Origin: Thelephora terrestris | Lineage: Eukaryota > Basidiomycota > Agaricomycetes > Thelephorales > Thelephoraceae | Assembly (NCBI GenBank): GCA_015956445.1 | Contig: WIUZ02000010.1 | Coordinates: forward strand, 186,001-250,000 | Length of the DNA stretch: 64,000 bases | Direction of reading: 5' to 3' | Shown here: in pieces, positions 23,101 to 34,786 of the stretch | Layout: each line of letters opens with the position of its first letter | Numbering within the stretch: position 1 is the first letter of the stretch | Made by a program: the position numbers and the translations under genes | The notes under the pieces: model-generated | What the model was told of the DNA's origin: nothing | The model's database searches: none | Seen by the model: only the letters and a program-made list of their open reading frames with translations

Positions 23101-24223
23101 TGAGGGGTGCGTGCGGCCGACGACTTGCCCTGCAGTTGGACGATGGAAGTGATCGTGTAGATTTATAGCTTGAACACGGTGGGCCAGTATCTTCTTTGCA
23201 TTTCCGAAAACTCGGTCAACAGGAAGAGGTTGGCTGATGGGGAGTTTACCAGGGAAGGAGTTTTCTGCTACTTCTGAGGTCCAGAAAGGCTGTTGGCGCT
23301 GGTTTTCGGAACAGATATTCGAGGGTAAAAAAGATGGCGACACATGCGACAGATGTATTGGTGGACCGTATGTGCCACGATAGGCCACACCAGAGGAAAA
23401 TGAGAGCGATCTGGAGTATGAGGGAGCGACCTTCTACGACGTTAAGATCCTCGTTTTACTTCTTCATGTATTCCGTGGTACTTTCTTGCCTCCCGTTTAT
23501 ACATCGCGTAGAAGTCAAGCTTCATCCTTGATTGGTTGGAGGTGAACCTCAGCGCCTCTTGGATGATGGTTTGGGACATGTTTGTGGCGAATATGGGGGC
23601 TCGAGGATCGGTTCTGATACATAGGCTCACCGCTATCGCGTTCTACTCCCGTAGTCGCTCATGACGGTAAATCTGACTGGGAAATTGGACTTGGTAATTT
23701 ATGAGTGGTCGGGACCCCGTCGAATAGAAAAATTGTGCGCACCTTCGGGGAACAGTGCTATTTATGAGCTTCTGTGGAATATGTTAAATCCCGCCGCCGA
23801 CCGTTGCGCTACGCAGCGGGTTTTGTGGTGCCAGGCCTTCGGTGCTTGAAAGGGGAACTTAGAAAGCCCTCAGAGTTGGGGGATTAAAGTTACCTGCACT
23901 GGGCCGCCCTCGTTCCATTGAACTCGAGCGCATACGAGCGCGTCACAGAGCGCTTTTGTAATAGTTCTTATAGCATCAGGCGTTCCTAGCCATCCCGTGG
24001 AAGCTGATGAGGATTATTTCTCCAGTGAAGAGGAAATCCTGTTGAGAACTTCGGCCTCGATCTCGGAGGGCCCGGGGATTTGCATTACATAATCGTGGGA
24101 AACGGTTACTTGATATGTGACGTAGATTAGACGAGGAGATTGCTGCCGAGCTCGGTCACTTTCCCCAAACCTCCCCAAACTTCACCCCACCACTTCGCAT
24201 TCACTGTCAGCATCGAAGACAAG
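20114..24223. other. Gene-poor 4.1-kb interval with decayed open frames
   Basis: No intact gene could be read on either strand. The longest frame is about 198 codons on the minus strand (22795-23388). Others at 20626-21066, 21272-21631 and 21689-21946 (-) and 21529-21810 (+) overlap each other and lack starts, stops and splice sites that join sensibly. One segment (about 21808-21870) is repeated near 57.5 kb. The stretch could be decayed transposon or gene debris. I cannot name the ancestor. Confidence 0.45.
21808..21870. repeat. Dispersed repeat, copy 1 (other copy near 57.47-57.53 kb)
   Basis: About 60 bp with a run of near-identity to 57467-57530 in the same orientation. Both contain GGCGAGGAGGACGC preceded by an imperfect small inverted repeat around CCTC...GAGG. 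Read on the minus strand, both encode the similar peptide NxVLLASxFEAGFQ, so the repeat may be a scrap of coding sequence from one mobile or duplicated gene. Confidence 0.6.
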
Positions 24224-27200
24224 ATGGCAGATGAATCTCCCCCTCCCAAGAAGATAGGTTCATTGCGTGACAGGATTGCTGCCTTCGAAAAGCAATCCAC
24301 CACATCCAATCCGTCGTCCAACCCTCCGCCGATTCGCCCCAAACCTGGGAACGTCTCATGGAAGCCGAAGCAGCCTTCTCCCCCATCCTCGCCGCCAAAC
24401 AAGGACAAGGAACGCGATCCCCCTGCAAGGAATTCCATGTCTTCTTCCGACGCCAAGGAGAGCATCGGTCAGGGTATTAGCTTGAAAGAGCGCATGGCCG
24501 CTTTGCAAGGTAAAGGGGGTTTTGGCCCGGTAACTCCTCCACCCAAGCCCACAACCGAGAAACCGAAGTGGAAGCCTCCCCCGAAGCCAGTCAATCCCCC
24601 CTCACCAAGCGAGGAGAAACCTCCTGTCGACTTCGAGGCAGTCATCCGTTCTCCGCCCTTGGAGACTGATCCGATCGAAACGCTGGCAGAGAAGACTGCG
24701 GAATCCGCGGAACAGGGAGATGTAGGGAATGAACTTGACGAAGATCCTGAGGAAGAGGAACGTCAGCGACGTGCTGCGATCGCTGCTCGCATGCAAAGAT
24801 TGGGTGGGGCCAGGATCGGAATGTCACCCCCAGTCATTGCGCCCAAACCCCCTACCAGGCGATTCAGCGTCCAGAAAGAGGAGGAGGCCAAGTCAGGTAC
24901 GCATCGCATTGAATGACTAGGTGGAGGATTGCTCACAATCTATCACAGGAGTAACATCTCCGCCACCAGTTGCTGAGGATGTATCGAACGAAACCAATGA
25001 GCCTCGCCCAGAAGGTAAACAGCAAGCTTATCCTTTCTTTTCGTCAGTAATAGAATTCTAGGTTCCGAAGGATTGGTGGATAAATCTGTCACCTCTCAGA
25101 AACCGCCTACTTCTATGCCCGTTCCCGCTGCTCCTCGCCGCGTGGCTCCACCAAGACGCAAGAAAGAGACACCCAAGGTTTCTGACGAGTTACCAGCCCC
25201 ATCACAAGAGGGAGAAAATGTCCCTGAGGCTAAGATCCCGCTCCCAGAATCTACCTCCAATCTCCTTGCTGATGCCGAAGGAGAGAAGATTGAAGGGCCA
25301 CTTAACGTCAAACCGGAGCCAGTCTCCACTGCGGAGTCCTCTCTCCCGATCAAAGGCGATTCTCCAGAACTGGCCAAGGATTCAAGTTTGGTCACGGAGA
25401 GGTCTACTTCGCCGACTCTTGTCAAACCCGGTGATCACGACGATGTGCCGGAGGACGCTCGTGCCCCTTCCACTCCTAAAGAGGACCAGCCAGCGCCTTT
25501 GTTGTCCGAGGACCAACTCGCTGAACTTGTTGAAGAGGGGCAAAAAGAAATTGAGGAGCGTTCTGGGGTCGATCAGCCTGAACAAGATCTAGAGGAACCC
25601 CTTGCTGAGATTTCGAAAGATGAAGAACCCGCCGGTCCTGATACAACTGCAGACAGGGAAGACGAGGCTGAGGTGCTTCCAGCCGAGCCAGGTGTTACAG
25701 AGGACAAACTGGAGGAGCAACCAGAGGGGGAAGAGGACGAAGTGACTAGGCGAGCTAGGATTGCTGTCAGGCTGGCAAATTCGGGCGGATTCAACCCCTT
25801 TGCCGGTGGCCCTCCGGTTAGGAAACCCTCTGAAAGTAGCATTCCGGAGAGGAGGACAAGCGTTGAAACACCGGGACAGTTCAAACCTACCTTGCACGAA
25901 GAACAGGAACCACCTGTTCGGCCACTAGCGAGGAGGGATGCTGATTCACTTGACGACACAACAGGATCCCCAACGACGGAGGCGAAGGAAGAGGATAAAC
26001 TTTTTGATACACTCAAGCGGGTCGAAGGTGATTCTTAAGTGTTAACCTTCACATCTATATTTCGTGTGTAGGAACTTTTCATTGATGGCAATCTATCTCA
26101 TTGCCTTCAGATAATGACGGGAACCTCGATGAAAACGAAGAATTCGACGATGAAGGGGTTCACAGTGACGATGTCGACGCAGAACTTGAGGAAGTTCCCC
26201 CTCCTCCCCCCTTCGCCGTGCATCCGCCGCCTTCGCTGATCTCTCAGTCGGCTCCCCGGAATCAACGCGCTCCGGGCTCGAGAATACCCACAGAAAGTTC
26301 TGATCATCCTGATGAGAAACCTGGTCCCCCTCCGCCCTTACCGCCAGGTCGCCCATCCGCCGCGCCTCCTCCACCACCAGCACCTACACGTCCTATCCCC
26401 TCCCGACAGAAGGCTGAATCGCAGGAATCGCACGAAGTTGCTTCTCGAAATAGCGAAGAGTATGAGGAAGAACGGTCCGCGACGTCGTTTGATTTCCCCC
26501 GGTACACAGACACCATTTCGATCGTTCAGAGAGATGTCAGTCAACAAGACCCTCCAGAACCGGAGATTTTAGCGGACGAGGACGGAGGTAGAGTGTTTCC
26601 CTCGCCTCAATCATTGGAATGCAGAATTAACCCTTAACCCGCAGACCCTATCGATCCAGGGTTCATTGCTTCAAGATCTCCTTCGATCAAAGCCGCAAAG
26701 CCATCTGCAGAACCTCCCAAACCTCCTCGAGAGGAGCCCGTTCTTGAATCTTCAATTGAGGAAGAAGGCGAAGAACAAGCTCGTAAGAGACGGCTGGCTG
26801 AACGGATGGCAAAATTGGGCGGTATCAGATTTGGCGCTCCTCCTCCCATAGGAATAAACCCACCACCCAAGGTTGAACGTGTAGCTGAGCAGGAAGGCAG
26901 GGGGAAATCCAGAGAGGATGAGCCAGAGGAAGAGGAAGAGGAGGAAGAGGAGGAGCAGGCTAGAAGGCAGAGGATCGCTGCGAAATTGGCGGGTATGGGT
27001 GGAATGCGGATCGGTATGGTTCCTGGCGCGATTCCACCGAAACCGCCCGCTTCAACTCGCAAAGATAGTACGAGCTCCGACTGGTCTGGGCCAAAATCTC
27101 CACCTCTCCCACCCCCACCCACAAGAGCACCACCCCCTCCAGCAGTCGGACCTGATAGCGGGAGCATGTCCGAAGACGATGTCGTTAAGGTCGAGATGGA

Positions 27201-28229
27201 AGAAAGCGATGGGGAGGAAGTTGACTATCACGATATCAGCGAAGAGCTTCCTCCTCCGATCCCATCACGTATCCCGCGACCCCCCATCCCGAGTCCGGAT
27301 AATCTCAGGAAGCGATCCGTGGATTCCATCTCCTTTCCATCGCAACATACGGCACCGTCTCGCACTGTTCCACCCACCCCATCGGAATATGTTATGGTCG
27401 AAGAACCGGAATCCAGCGAGCAGTCGACACCTCTGCCGCCTCCGCGTGCGTCTCGATTACCACGTGCACGACCTCCCCTTCCTGTCCCCTCTAGCGATGC
27501 ACCCGACAACATGACCATGTCACAATGGGAGCTCCCGCCGATCCCAAGTTCATCACTCGATATGGAGCCCAGCGTCGCGGACATTTCCGCATCTTCGTGG
27601 TCTGAGAGTTTCGACACCGAGGAAACTCCCCAAGAGAAAACGGCGGAGCCTTCATCCAAGGAAAGACGGCAAAGCGCGAGCCAAATGACCGCAGATCAGC
27701 TCATGACAATTTGGGGCAGAGTAGGAATCCAGGTCTGCGAAGTTGCCGTACAGTTATTCGAGAAGTCGAAGAAAAAACTGATCGGAGACGGGACCTACAT
27801 CGGGTTCGTGAATGCGGTGCTAGACATTGTTCCCAATGCTTCGGTGGTGGAAGAGAACGCTTCTTCATTTGGATACCCGATCTACGTCCAGACGGGCTCG
27901 TCCGTCACCAAGAGGGCCGCGGATATCATGCCCGGAGATATCGTCATGCTACAGGATGCCAAGTTGAAGGGTCATAAGGGCATTCAAACCTATAATCAGA
28001 CCGTTGGGGAAGGGACACCAGTTGTAGCTGTCGTTGGAGAATACGAGCCGAAGAAGTCCAAGTTGAAGGCATACCAGGCGAGCCAGCACGTCGGGCATCA
28101 GGTATGTCATCCAATGAATCCCGCGTCCATGATCCTCATACGTCTCCCTAGACCGTCGAGACTGTCAGTTATAGATTGGACGATTTAAAGAGCGGATCTA
28201 TCAAGATTTTCAGGGTGCTTGAGTCTTGA
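24224..28229 (+). CDS. BBC1: BBC1/MTI1-like actin-patch (myosin-I) regulator
   Basis: Bbc1 binds type I myosin and WASP-family proteins at endocytic actin patches and restrains Arp2/3 activation. Six exons (24224-24896, 24949-25014, 25062-26027, 26111-26587, 26645-28101, 28152-28229) sum to 1,238 codons plus stop. The N-terminus has the short helices IGSLRDRIAAFEK and GISLKERMAALQG. Much of the rest is Pro/Glu-rich, with poly-Pro runs suited to SH3 binding. Four variants of an RRxxIAxRMxxLGGxRxGM motif recur (near 24770, 25745, 26790 and 26965). The C-terminal domain (from about 27690) has MTIWGRVGIQVCEVAVQLFE, GYPIYVQTGSSVTKRAADIM and PGDIVMLQDAKLKGHKGI, the conserved Bbc1/Aim3 terminal fold. 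No N-terminal SH3 domain is present, unlike yeast Bbc1. The ATG at 24224 was preferred to an upstream one at 24140. Confidence 0.85.
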
Positions 28230-28826
28230 ATTCAAAGTCGAGATTGGTCGCGTGTTGAAGCATCGATGTCTTGTACATATACTTTTCATCTTAAATGCCT
28301 GGAAGTACTCCGGAACCACCCATAAGGTGGTGAAGCTAGCCTGTGGCACATGTGAATGGACCCCTTTCGAGACCGAGTCGATCTTCGCCCTCCGCGTCCG
28401 AGTCTGCTGGGCGCCCACGGGCGGCTACGCGCCTCAAGCGCCACCAGAGTTGGCGAATTCGAGAAACCGATAGTGGTTTTCTCACCGCAAATGAATGATA
28501 GAACCACAGGCAAGGCATTAATCACACTGTCCATCAAAAAAACAAGCCTCACCGTAACCTAAAGTGTGAGATTTGGGGTCGCGCTCGAGCTCTCGCTTAC
28601 AGCCGTTGCGCGGCGTCAAATTTACATGAAAGGGCATCAGCGCCGTCATCTTCTGGCACACGACGCAACGATGGCCCTACTGATCAGTACTTCAGTAAGT
28701 AAATTGTCCATGAGACTGCATCACGTCGGTCGTGTAATCTGACTCTACCGGGCGCCAACCAGCGGTCCCGGATATATTGGACCCCAAGGCCCTGTCCCTT
28801 ACCCTTTCCTTTTCCCACCCAACCCA
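28230..28826. other. Intergenic; 5' flank of EF-hand gene copy 1, partly duplicated at 35.4-35.9 kb
   Basis: Contains a stretch around 28632-28675 (AAGGGCATCAGCGCCGTCA) that recurs at about 35802-35840, and a weaker match near 28318 to 35395. It therefore belongs to the duplicated unit and presumably holds the promoter of copy 1. No gene is recognised. Confidence 0.55.
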
Positions 28827-31800
28827 ATGCCAACGCCAAAGCTATTCAAGTCATCCTCTTCAAGAAGTAGTACCACATCCGCTCGCAGTCTTTCCGCGAG
28901 TGTGCCAGCAACAGACAAGGAAGTTGTGCGAAAGTCCACCATAACCTCCGATACTGGCACCCAAGGATCCTCCGATGATTTGAAGGGACTTTCCGCAGCG
29001 GCATCTCGGGAACAAGAAACGGACAAGCTGCTGAACAGATTGGGTACGTCGATCATAACTTGTCTGTGTATCCTCGATGCTGACCTTGAATGGAAAGCCT
29101 CGAATGTCCAGAGTACTTTGATAACTTTGCCAGGACAGCAGATAATGACTATGAAGCCGTCGATGGACACACCTCAGATCGTCGAGGCAATCCAGAAAGG
29201 AGTGAATACGTTCATGGAGACTGTTCCACCCCTCATGAAAGCCTTGGATGAAGTTGCCAAGGTCTACCCGTTCATTTCCGGTACGAATTCATTCTTCGGG
29301 ATGAAGGCAAAGATAGCGATGATTTACCCCACCAAGCTACCGTTGTTGCGTTCAGGGCTGCGTACACTCTCGAAAAGAAACGACGTGAAAACGATAAGAG
29401 GGTTTTGGCCATCTACAATGAGTACGTCGCGTCAAATTGGACCCCCGTCACCTCCGGCTCACAAATTCCAGAATGAAGGATATGATGTCGATTCTCGTCC
29501 GGTGCGTTCCAAATGACTACCTTACCGCATACCTCTCTCACCGGTAAACTCCTAGTTTAAATAGCGTGTCCGATCCCGGGCAGATCGCTCCTGATGGTCT
29601 GACCATCGAGGAACGGATGCAGAAACTCTGCGAGGCTGCCGCGGAAGACATCAAGCATTGCGCTAATGTTTGCGACACGTACCTTAAGTGAGATTCCATA
29701 CTAATTCTCAGTCTCTTGCACCCTAACCCCGAGAAAACTTCAGGAAAAAAGTCCTCACCAAAGTTCTTACTGCGCCCACCTGGGAAGGAAAACTTCTCAG
29801 GTTTGTCGGCGTCTTCGCAAAAAGGAGAGAAGAGTTTGAGTTGGCGCTGGCTACAAGCCACACCACTATTGATGCTGACGCAGCCGATTTGCAGTTGGAT
29901 AATGAAAACGAGCGGACTGCAGAGCTCACTCGGAGGCACGTCGATCTTTTGCAACTCCAAGCGAGGTAGTATCAACGACCTGCCTTAGGATGGACATAAT
30001 GCTCCAACTGTTCCAAGATTACGCAACTCCCCGCGAGAGGGAGCTTGTTGCGATGGTGAAGAAACTGGGTGGGAGTGGTGTTTTGGAAAATGAACAGGCG
30101 ATGGAAGAGCTCGCAGCATACGCTCTCGCTGGCGCACATGCAGGTCCGGAGAGTCGGCAAGCTCCTCAAGGTCGCCCATTTGGTTTCGTTGAATTGCAAC
30201 AAGAGATCAAGTGCGATCCAGAAGAAGCCATCGAAAAGAATGCCGAATTCTTCAACCGTAAGTTCGACATTCAGAGAAGGCAGATCGTTGAGGATATTGC
30301 TCGTGCGGTCAACCGAGAAGGAGATCGAATCATCTCTGTGGTGACGGCGGGTCCACATGACCGAATCTTTGACCCGGTGTGTCGCAAAACTTTGGCCTTT
30401 GCACAGCCTGCGACTTACCACTTGTTTTCAGGATATCTATAAGATCTGGAGGGAGATGGTGAGTAATATGGGTTACTGTGCAGCAAAGTCTTGACCAAAA
30501 GAAACCCAGGGATGGCGCGGAAGTGTTAAATCACGCCACTTCATCATGGCTCTGAAGGATTATTACGTCGAGAAGGCTGTCGAGGACTCGGGTCTCCTCA
30601 TAGGTGAAGACAGCTGGGCAGTCAAGTATATCAACATTGGTCGTGCGCGAACCATCATGGAGGCGTTTGACGACGACGCTAGCGGATTCATAACCGTCAA
30701 CGAAGTCAACAATTTCACCCGGTCGAGACCTTTGGACTGGAGGTGTGCTATTTTCCCCGGGTGTACGAAGTTCATCTATTCATCCACATCATAGTCTGCC
30801 CCACTGGATAGCGTACTGGGCGATAGGTGATTTCGCAGACGCATTCAAGTGTGCGTGTAGACTGAAAGGTTGAAGGTTGGCAGATGACTTGCACGACGTA
30901 TTGCGTCAAGATCGAAGAGATCTTCGACGCGATGATACGCCTGGCTTATGAAGTCCTCCCCGAGAACCGGCGGGGTGTCAACCTTTACATCGCTTCAACA
31001 TGGCATATGATCACAGTCTTCGTACAGTCCATCAAGAGAGAGAAGGGGACAGAGGACCTCAGGACCAAGTTCGAATCCCACGTCACCGCTGAGGAAGCGA
31101 GACTTCGGAGGAACTTTGAGGATCTCAACTACATCAGTCAACCTGGATTTCATCAAATAAGTGAAAATAAGTGCAAATAAGTGCCAATAAGTGAATAAGT
31201 GACGCTTATTTAAGCCAGGGTGTTTTAGCGCCCGAAAAATTAGCACAGGAATAAGCGCAAATAAGTGCAAAAAGTAAAAAGTGATCGCGAAATTCACTGA
31301 TGTACCGAATCGACGATTCCGATACGCTTCGAGTTATCGCCGGAGAAGGCAGAATCGAGATGGTGATTAAGTTCGTCCGAGTGCAAACTCCTATTCATTC
31401 CTGACGCCCACGGCTAGACTCTTTTCCCGATGTTTTACCTTGCGTTGAAGAGGGATCTTGAGAAAATCAGTCTCGCTCGAAAGCACGTCCTTACCGATCA
31501 CGAGACGTATGAATCCCTCGTCACGATTCTCTCGATCGCCGGCGCTGCGCTGGACCGAATCAATAGTTTGAGGAGTGAGTCTGAGATCTGGGTCTTTGGC
31601 CACAGAGCTAACTAATTTTTACAGGTATTTTCGAGCAACAGAGCCTCGAGGTCAAGGATCAGTTCGAGATTTTCGCAAAGGGTTTGGTGAGTTCGTTAGC
31701 TCTCGCCATCGACAGGGAACTGATTTTTCGGGCTCCATAAGTACAAGATCAGCAGTGTAAATGAACTTGTCTTTGACGGGAACAAGCTCAGAGGCCTACC

Positions 31801-33448
31801 CGATCCGATTCCTTGTAGAAACGAGATAATTCCGGACCCGGACTCCGTCCCTCTCTCCATTTTGAACCATCCGCTTGGGAAAGCGCATGAGATCAACTTC
31901 GCTGCTTATGACATACCAGAGCCCACGCTTCAGCCAGTGGAAGGGACTCACCCTATGTGAGTTTTCCGCCTTGACTCCATTTATAATGTTGACCAGGGAC
32001 TAGGCTTGGGGTATACTACGGGTTCATATACCATTACAGACAACCCGCGGACCCCATGCTCAAGCTCACCCTGACCGCGGGTGAAGGCAATCGCGAGTTC
32101 GTTGCTACAGGGCGGCATTACCGAGGCTCCAGGTACAGGAGTTACACGCTCACCGGAAACTGGGGCGCATCATCGGAGGGTGGGAAGATTCCAGTCGAAT
32201 TCAAGTTCACCTACAGCACCAAGGACTGGGCTAATACCGAACTGAAAGGAGCATACGATTGTGATGAGAACTCTATTAGGGGGACCATGGTTATGCCAAA
32301 CTGCCAACGCTCGGGAGTGTTCATTTTCAAGCGAGACCCAGACTTCGTCAGGTTCTATCCTGCTCCTTCCGTCATCAATGCACGCAGGCGGTGGGAGTTT
32401 GCCATTACATCAGTTCTGGATCGTGTCCGTCGAGAGGCGTGGTCAGCTAGGTATATCGTCAAAAGATTGAAGGACAGGAAACGGTGGATGGAGCTGACTA
32501 TCCGGGAATACTATGGAAGAAATCTCACCAGGGACGAAGGGAAAGAGCTCTATGCTCTGTTCCCTGGTCTCTATGAGGCGGATGCACAATTTTATGCCTC
32601 TTTGATCAGCATCCACCTGAGCAAGACTAACATCTTCAAGTAAGTCTCTGTCACGAACCAGAGGGACAGTCTATCAATGCCCACCGCTCTGAACACTCTC
32701 CCCTTTCCAGCCTGATAGAGTGCGACAAATGTGATTCTATCCCTGGAGGATCGAGGATCGTTTGCATCGACCCAGACTGCCGTAACGAAACGACGACCGT
32801 GGACTTGTGTTCGGAGCCCGAATGCATAAATTCCACAGTCACGTTCGAAGAGGCGGACAGGAAGAAGCACTTGCCGAACCACGGGATGTTCAAGGTCCAC
32901 CGGATGATTTTCGATAGAGACACGGCAAGGATCGAGAGCCTTGCGAAGGATGCGCTGGACTCTGTCCGTGGAACCATCTCGCAACTCAAGAAGGACCAGA
33001 AACCGATGCCGGAATGTACACGCTGCAAGACTACAGTGTCGCTGCCGTGTTGGTGTTGTGTAGAGTGTACAGGTGAGCGAGAACCTTGGTGCTGGACCAC
33101 CGTTGAGATTTGAGTTAACCTTGATTATTCTGTATAACAGGCGAGAGGTTCATCTGCGACGACTGCGAACATAAGCAACTTGCTTTCGATGGAACGCACA
33201 CGAAGATGCACACAATAGTGAGGGTCTCGGAGAAAGGCGATAAAAAGGTATTCACGATGGAAGAGCGGATGAGGCTTGTCGAGGATGAGTTGGCAAAGGT
33301 TAGGGAGACCCTCGCGAAGTTGGTGGAGAAAAGCACACAGGGGTCCCAAAGTGAGCCGCTCACGAAAGGCGACCTACGGGCGGCAGCGATCGGGCTTTCG
33401 GAGCCCACTCAATCGGAGGTGGGGACTGAGACGACGGAGAGTGCGTGA
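28827..33448 (+). pseudogene. EF-hand/ZZ-like zinc-finger protein, copy 1, interrupted by an inserted element
   Basis: Multi-exon gene of a basidiomycete family usually named only for its EF-hand; function unknown. The N-terminal helical part includes IVEAIQKGVNTFMETVPPL, then NDKRVLAIYNE and ERMQKLCEAAAEDIKHC. A canonical EF-hand loop DDDASGFITVNE lies near 30680, followed by the family motif LPHWIAYWAIG. A beta-rich region (31.9-32.4 kb) and a ZZ-like zinc finger follow: CDKCDSIPGGSRIVC, then CTRCKTTVSLPCW and GERFICDDCEH. Two defects are visible. A 171-bp insertion at 31132-31302 brings in-frame stops and a frameshift. The join near 29967 meets a TAG unless an intron of only 23 nt is removed. 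Unless unusual splicing rescues it, the product is truncated. The paralogue lies at 36236-40711. Confidence 0.75.
31130..31304. mobile_element. MITE-like insertion with TA target duplication
   Basis: 171 bp (31132-31302) flanked by TA on both sides. The ends form an imperfect terminal inverted repeat beginning CATCAGT. Removing the element plus one TA restores AACTACCGAATCGACGA, which matches AACTACCGGATCGACGA in the paralogue at about 38242. The interior is AT-rich and contains many near-tandem copies of AATAAGTG. It has no coding capacity. A TA duplication with short terminal inverted repeats fits a non-autonomous Tc1/mariner-type element. Confidence 0.85.
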
Positions 33449-33885
33449 ACTGGCTGTGTGTACTAAAAGTGCGTTGTGGTATTTTGTAAGTATGGGTAGT
33501 GCAGGGAATTTCCATGGTCTACAACAACTGTACTTGAAATTGAAGACCACTACTACACGTGTGGAGTGCACCTTTTTTGCAAACGCGACCTCGAGTCCCC
33601 AAATCCGGTGAAGATGCCGAGACAGAGCGATGGACTTGAGTTTTTCATAGCACCTTCAAATGAAGGCAGAGGTCGAAATAAACCTCTCCCAGTTCTCCTA
33701 TCGCGCTCTTCGTGCTGAGGAAGCTCGCTTCTTGCCTATCCCAGGGAGGCTCCCCAAGCGTCCGCATCTTCAAACAATTTCTTCCGGCCAAGCACAAAGA
33801 TGACGGATCAGAGCACGTCGACCACTTGAGTCGGAATCGGCCGGAGAAGTTGACGGAGATTCGATGAAGCTCGGTTAGCCTACAA

Positions 33886-34110
33886 CCGTCCGCAGTGACA
33901 TCCTGCCTCATCTTAAGTCACTTCAAAATGGCTTGCTTAGAGTTGCCAGCTGCTTTTCGGTAAGATCAAAGGGGCGTGGCCCGACCGTTCCTCCACTCGA
34001 CACTTGCCATCGGACATTTTCTTCACAAAGGCCTGGGGCCATTCTCTTGTGATCCAGCGGTGTGTACTCGTTTCTTCAATTGCTCACGTCGTAACTCGGC
34101 TCAACGCACC
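33886..34110 (+). pseudogene. Relic of an HNT1-type HIT hydrolase gene
   Basis: Collinear with the 5' part of the intact HIT gene at 41451-42223. Shared landmarks are the start region (CGCAGTGACATCCTGCC versus CGCAATGACGTCCTGCT, so the ATG is now GTG), the GCTTGCTTAG splice site, GACCGTTCCTCCACTCGACACTTG, and a remnant of the exon reading DIGPIARGHALVIPK that ends at GTGATCC. An internal stretch and the whole 3' half, including the histidine triad, are missing. It cannot encode an enzyme. Confidence 0.8.
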
Positions 34111-34246
34111 CCCATTTCATTGTCAGCATGCACCTTCAGCGCCGATGGTGCGACTCACGAAGCTATTCCCTGTGTTTCCCGGTGGGCGGTGATGATTCTT
34201 CTCCATGGTTAGACCGAAGCACCAGTTTCTAGGCGTCGATGCCGAG

Positions 34247-34786
34247 CTAAACCACACGGCATAGTTTCTCTTCATGCCCCATCGACAACATGATCACCTT
34301 GAGGCATTCAATGCGCGCTGGAAAGATCAATTGCCCACAAGTGCGCTCAAAAGACCTCAACAGTTTCTGCCGAGAGGGCTCCAGCAAAAACAACTCTCCC
34401 TCCCTCCAGCTATCCACGGCGATAATCTCAAGGCCCCCCTGGGACAGAGCGAACCACTGTCCAGGTCTTTGCTGCAGGCACGCCGGACACCGTGACACAG
34501 CCAAGGTGGAGTATCGCACTCCGCGCCAAATTTGATCTTCTTCCCTCAGTTTTACACTTTCTCCCCACACGCCTTTAGCCCTCTCGAGTAGGACCATTCT
34601 CTTGTCCAAAGTGACCCTCATACCTGACTCCAGCTCCACTAGCCTCCTCTCTACTATCCCCTGAACCTCTTCTTCCAACTCACCCAACTTCTCTTCTGCC
34701 CGCTTCTCGCGGTCCAAGCGTTCTGCCCTTTCCTCGACCACCTGTCGTGTCAAGGGTGGTAGTGACGGAAGCCGCGCATCTGGCAA
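34247..34786 (-). CDS. Possible coiled-coil protein, unrecognised
   Basis: Open frame of 179 codons. The first half is highly charged and helical (VVEERAERLDREKRAEEKLG, then EEEVQGIVERRLVELESG) and predicts a coiled coil. A CPAC pair lies near residue 100. The second half is mixed. I do not recognise a family and no splice partners are evident. It lies in the spacer of the duplicated region, where spurious frames are likely, although the heptad-like composition argues for some coding history. Confidence 0.3.
   Translation of the reverse strand: MPDARLPSLPPLTRQVVEERAERLDREKRAEEKLGELEEEVQGIVERRLVELESGMRVTLDKRMVLLERAKGVWGESVKLREEDQIWRGVRYSTLAVSRCPACLQQRPGQWFALSQGGLEIIAVDSWREGELFLLEPSRQKLLRSFERTCGQLIFPARIECLKVIMLSMGHEEKLCRVV

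Noticed and set aside
22795-23388. 198-codon minus-strand frame in the gene-poor interval
   Set aside because: No family recognised, no sensible splice partners and flanking stops in all joins tried; too weak to call as a gene.
23661-23849. Possible protein-kinase tail (WNMLNPAADRC) on the plus strand
   Set aside because: A single short resemblance with no catalytic motifs upstream; chance is likely.
24140-24223. Earlier ATG for BBC1 at 24140
   Set aside because: The added 28 residues look like leader sequence; the ATG at 24224 begins the charged, conserved-looking part.
31140-31275. CRISPR-like or satellite array of AATAAGTG
   Set aside because: No unique spacers, no fungal CRISPR systems, and exact element ends with a TA duplication point to one transposon insertion.
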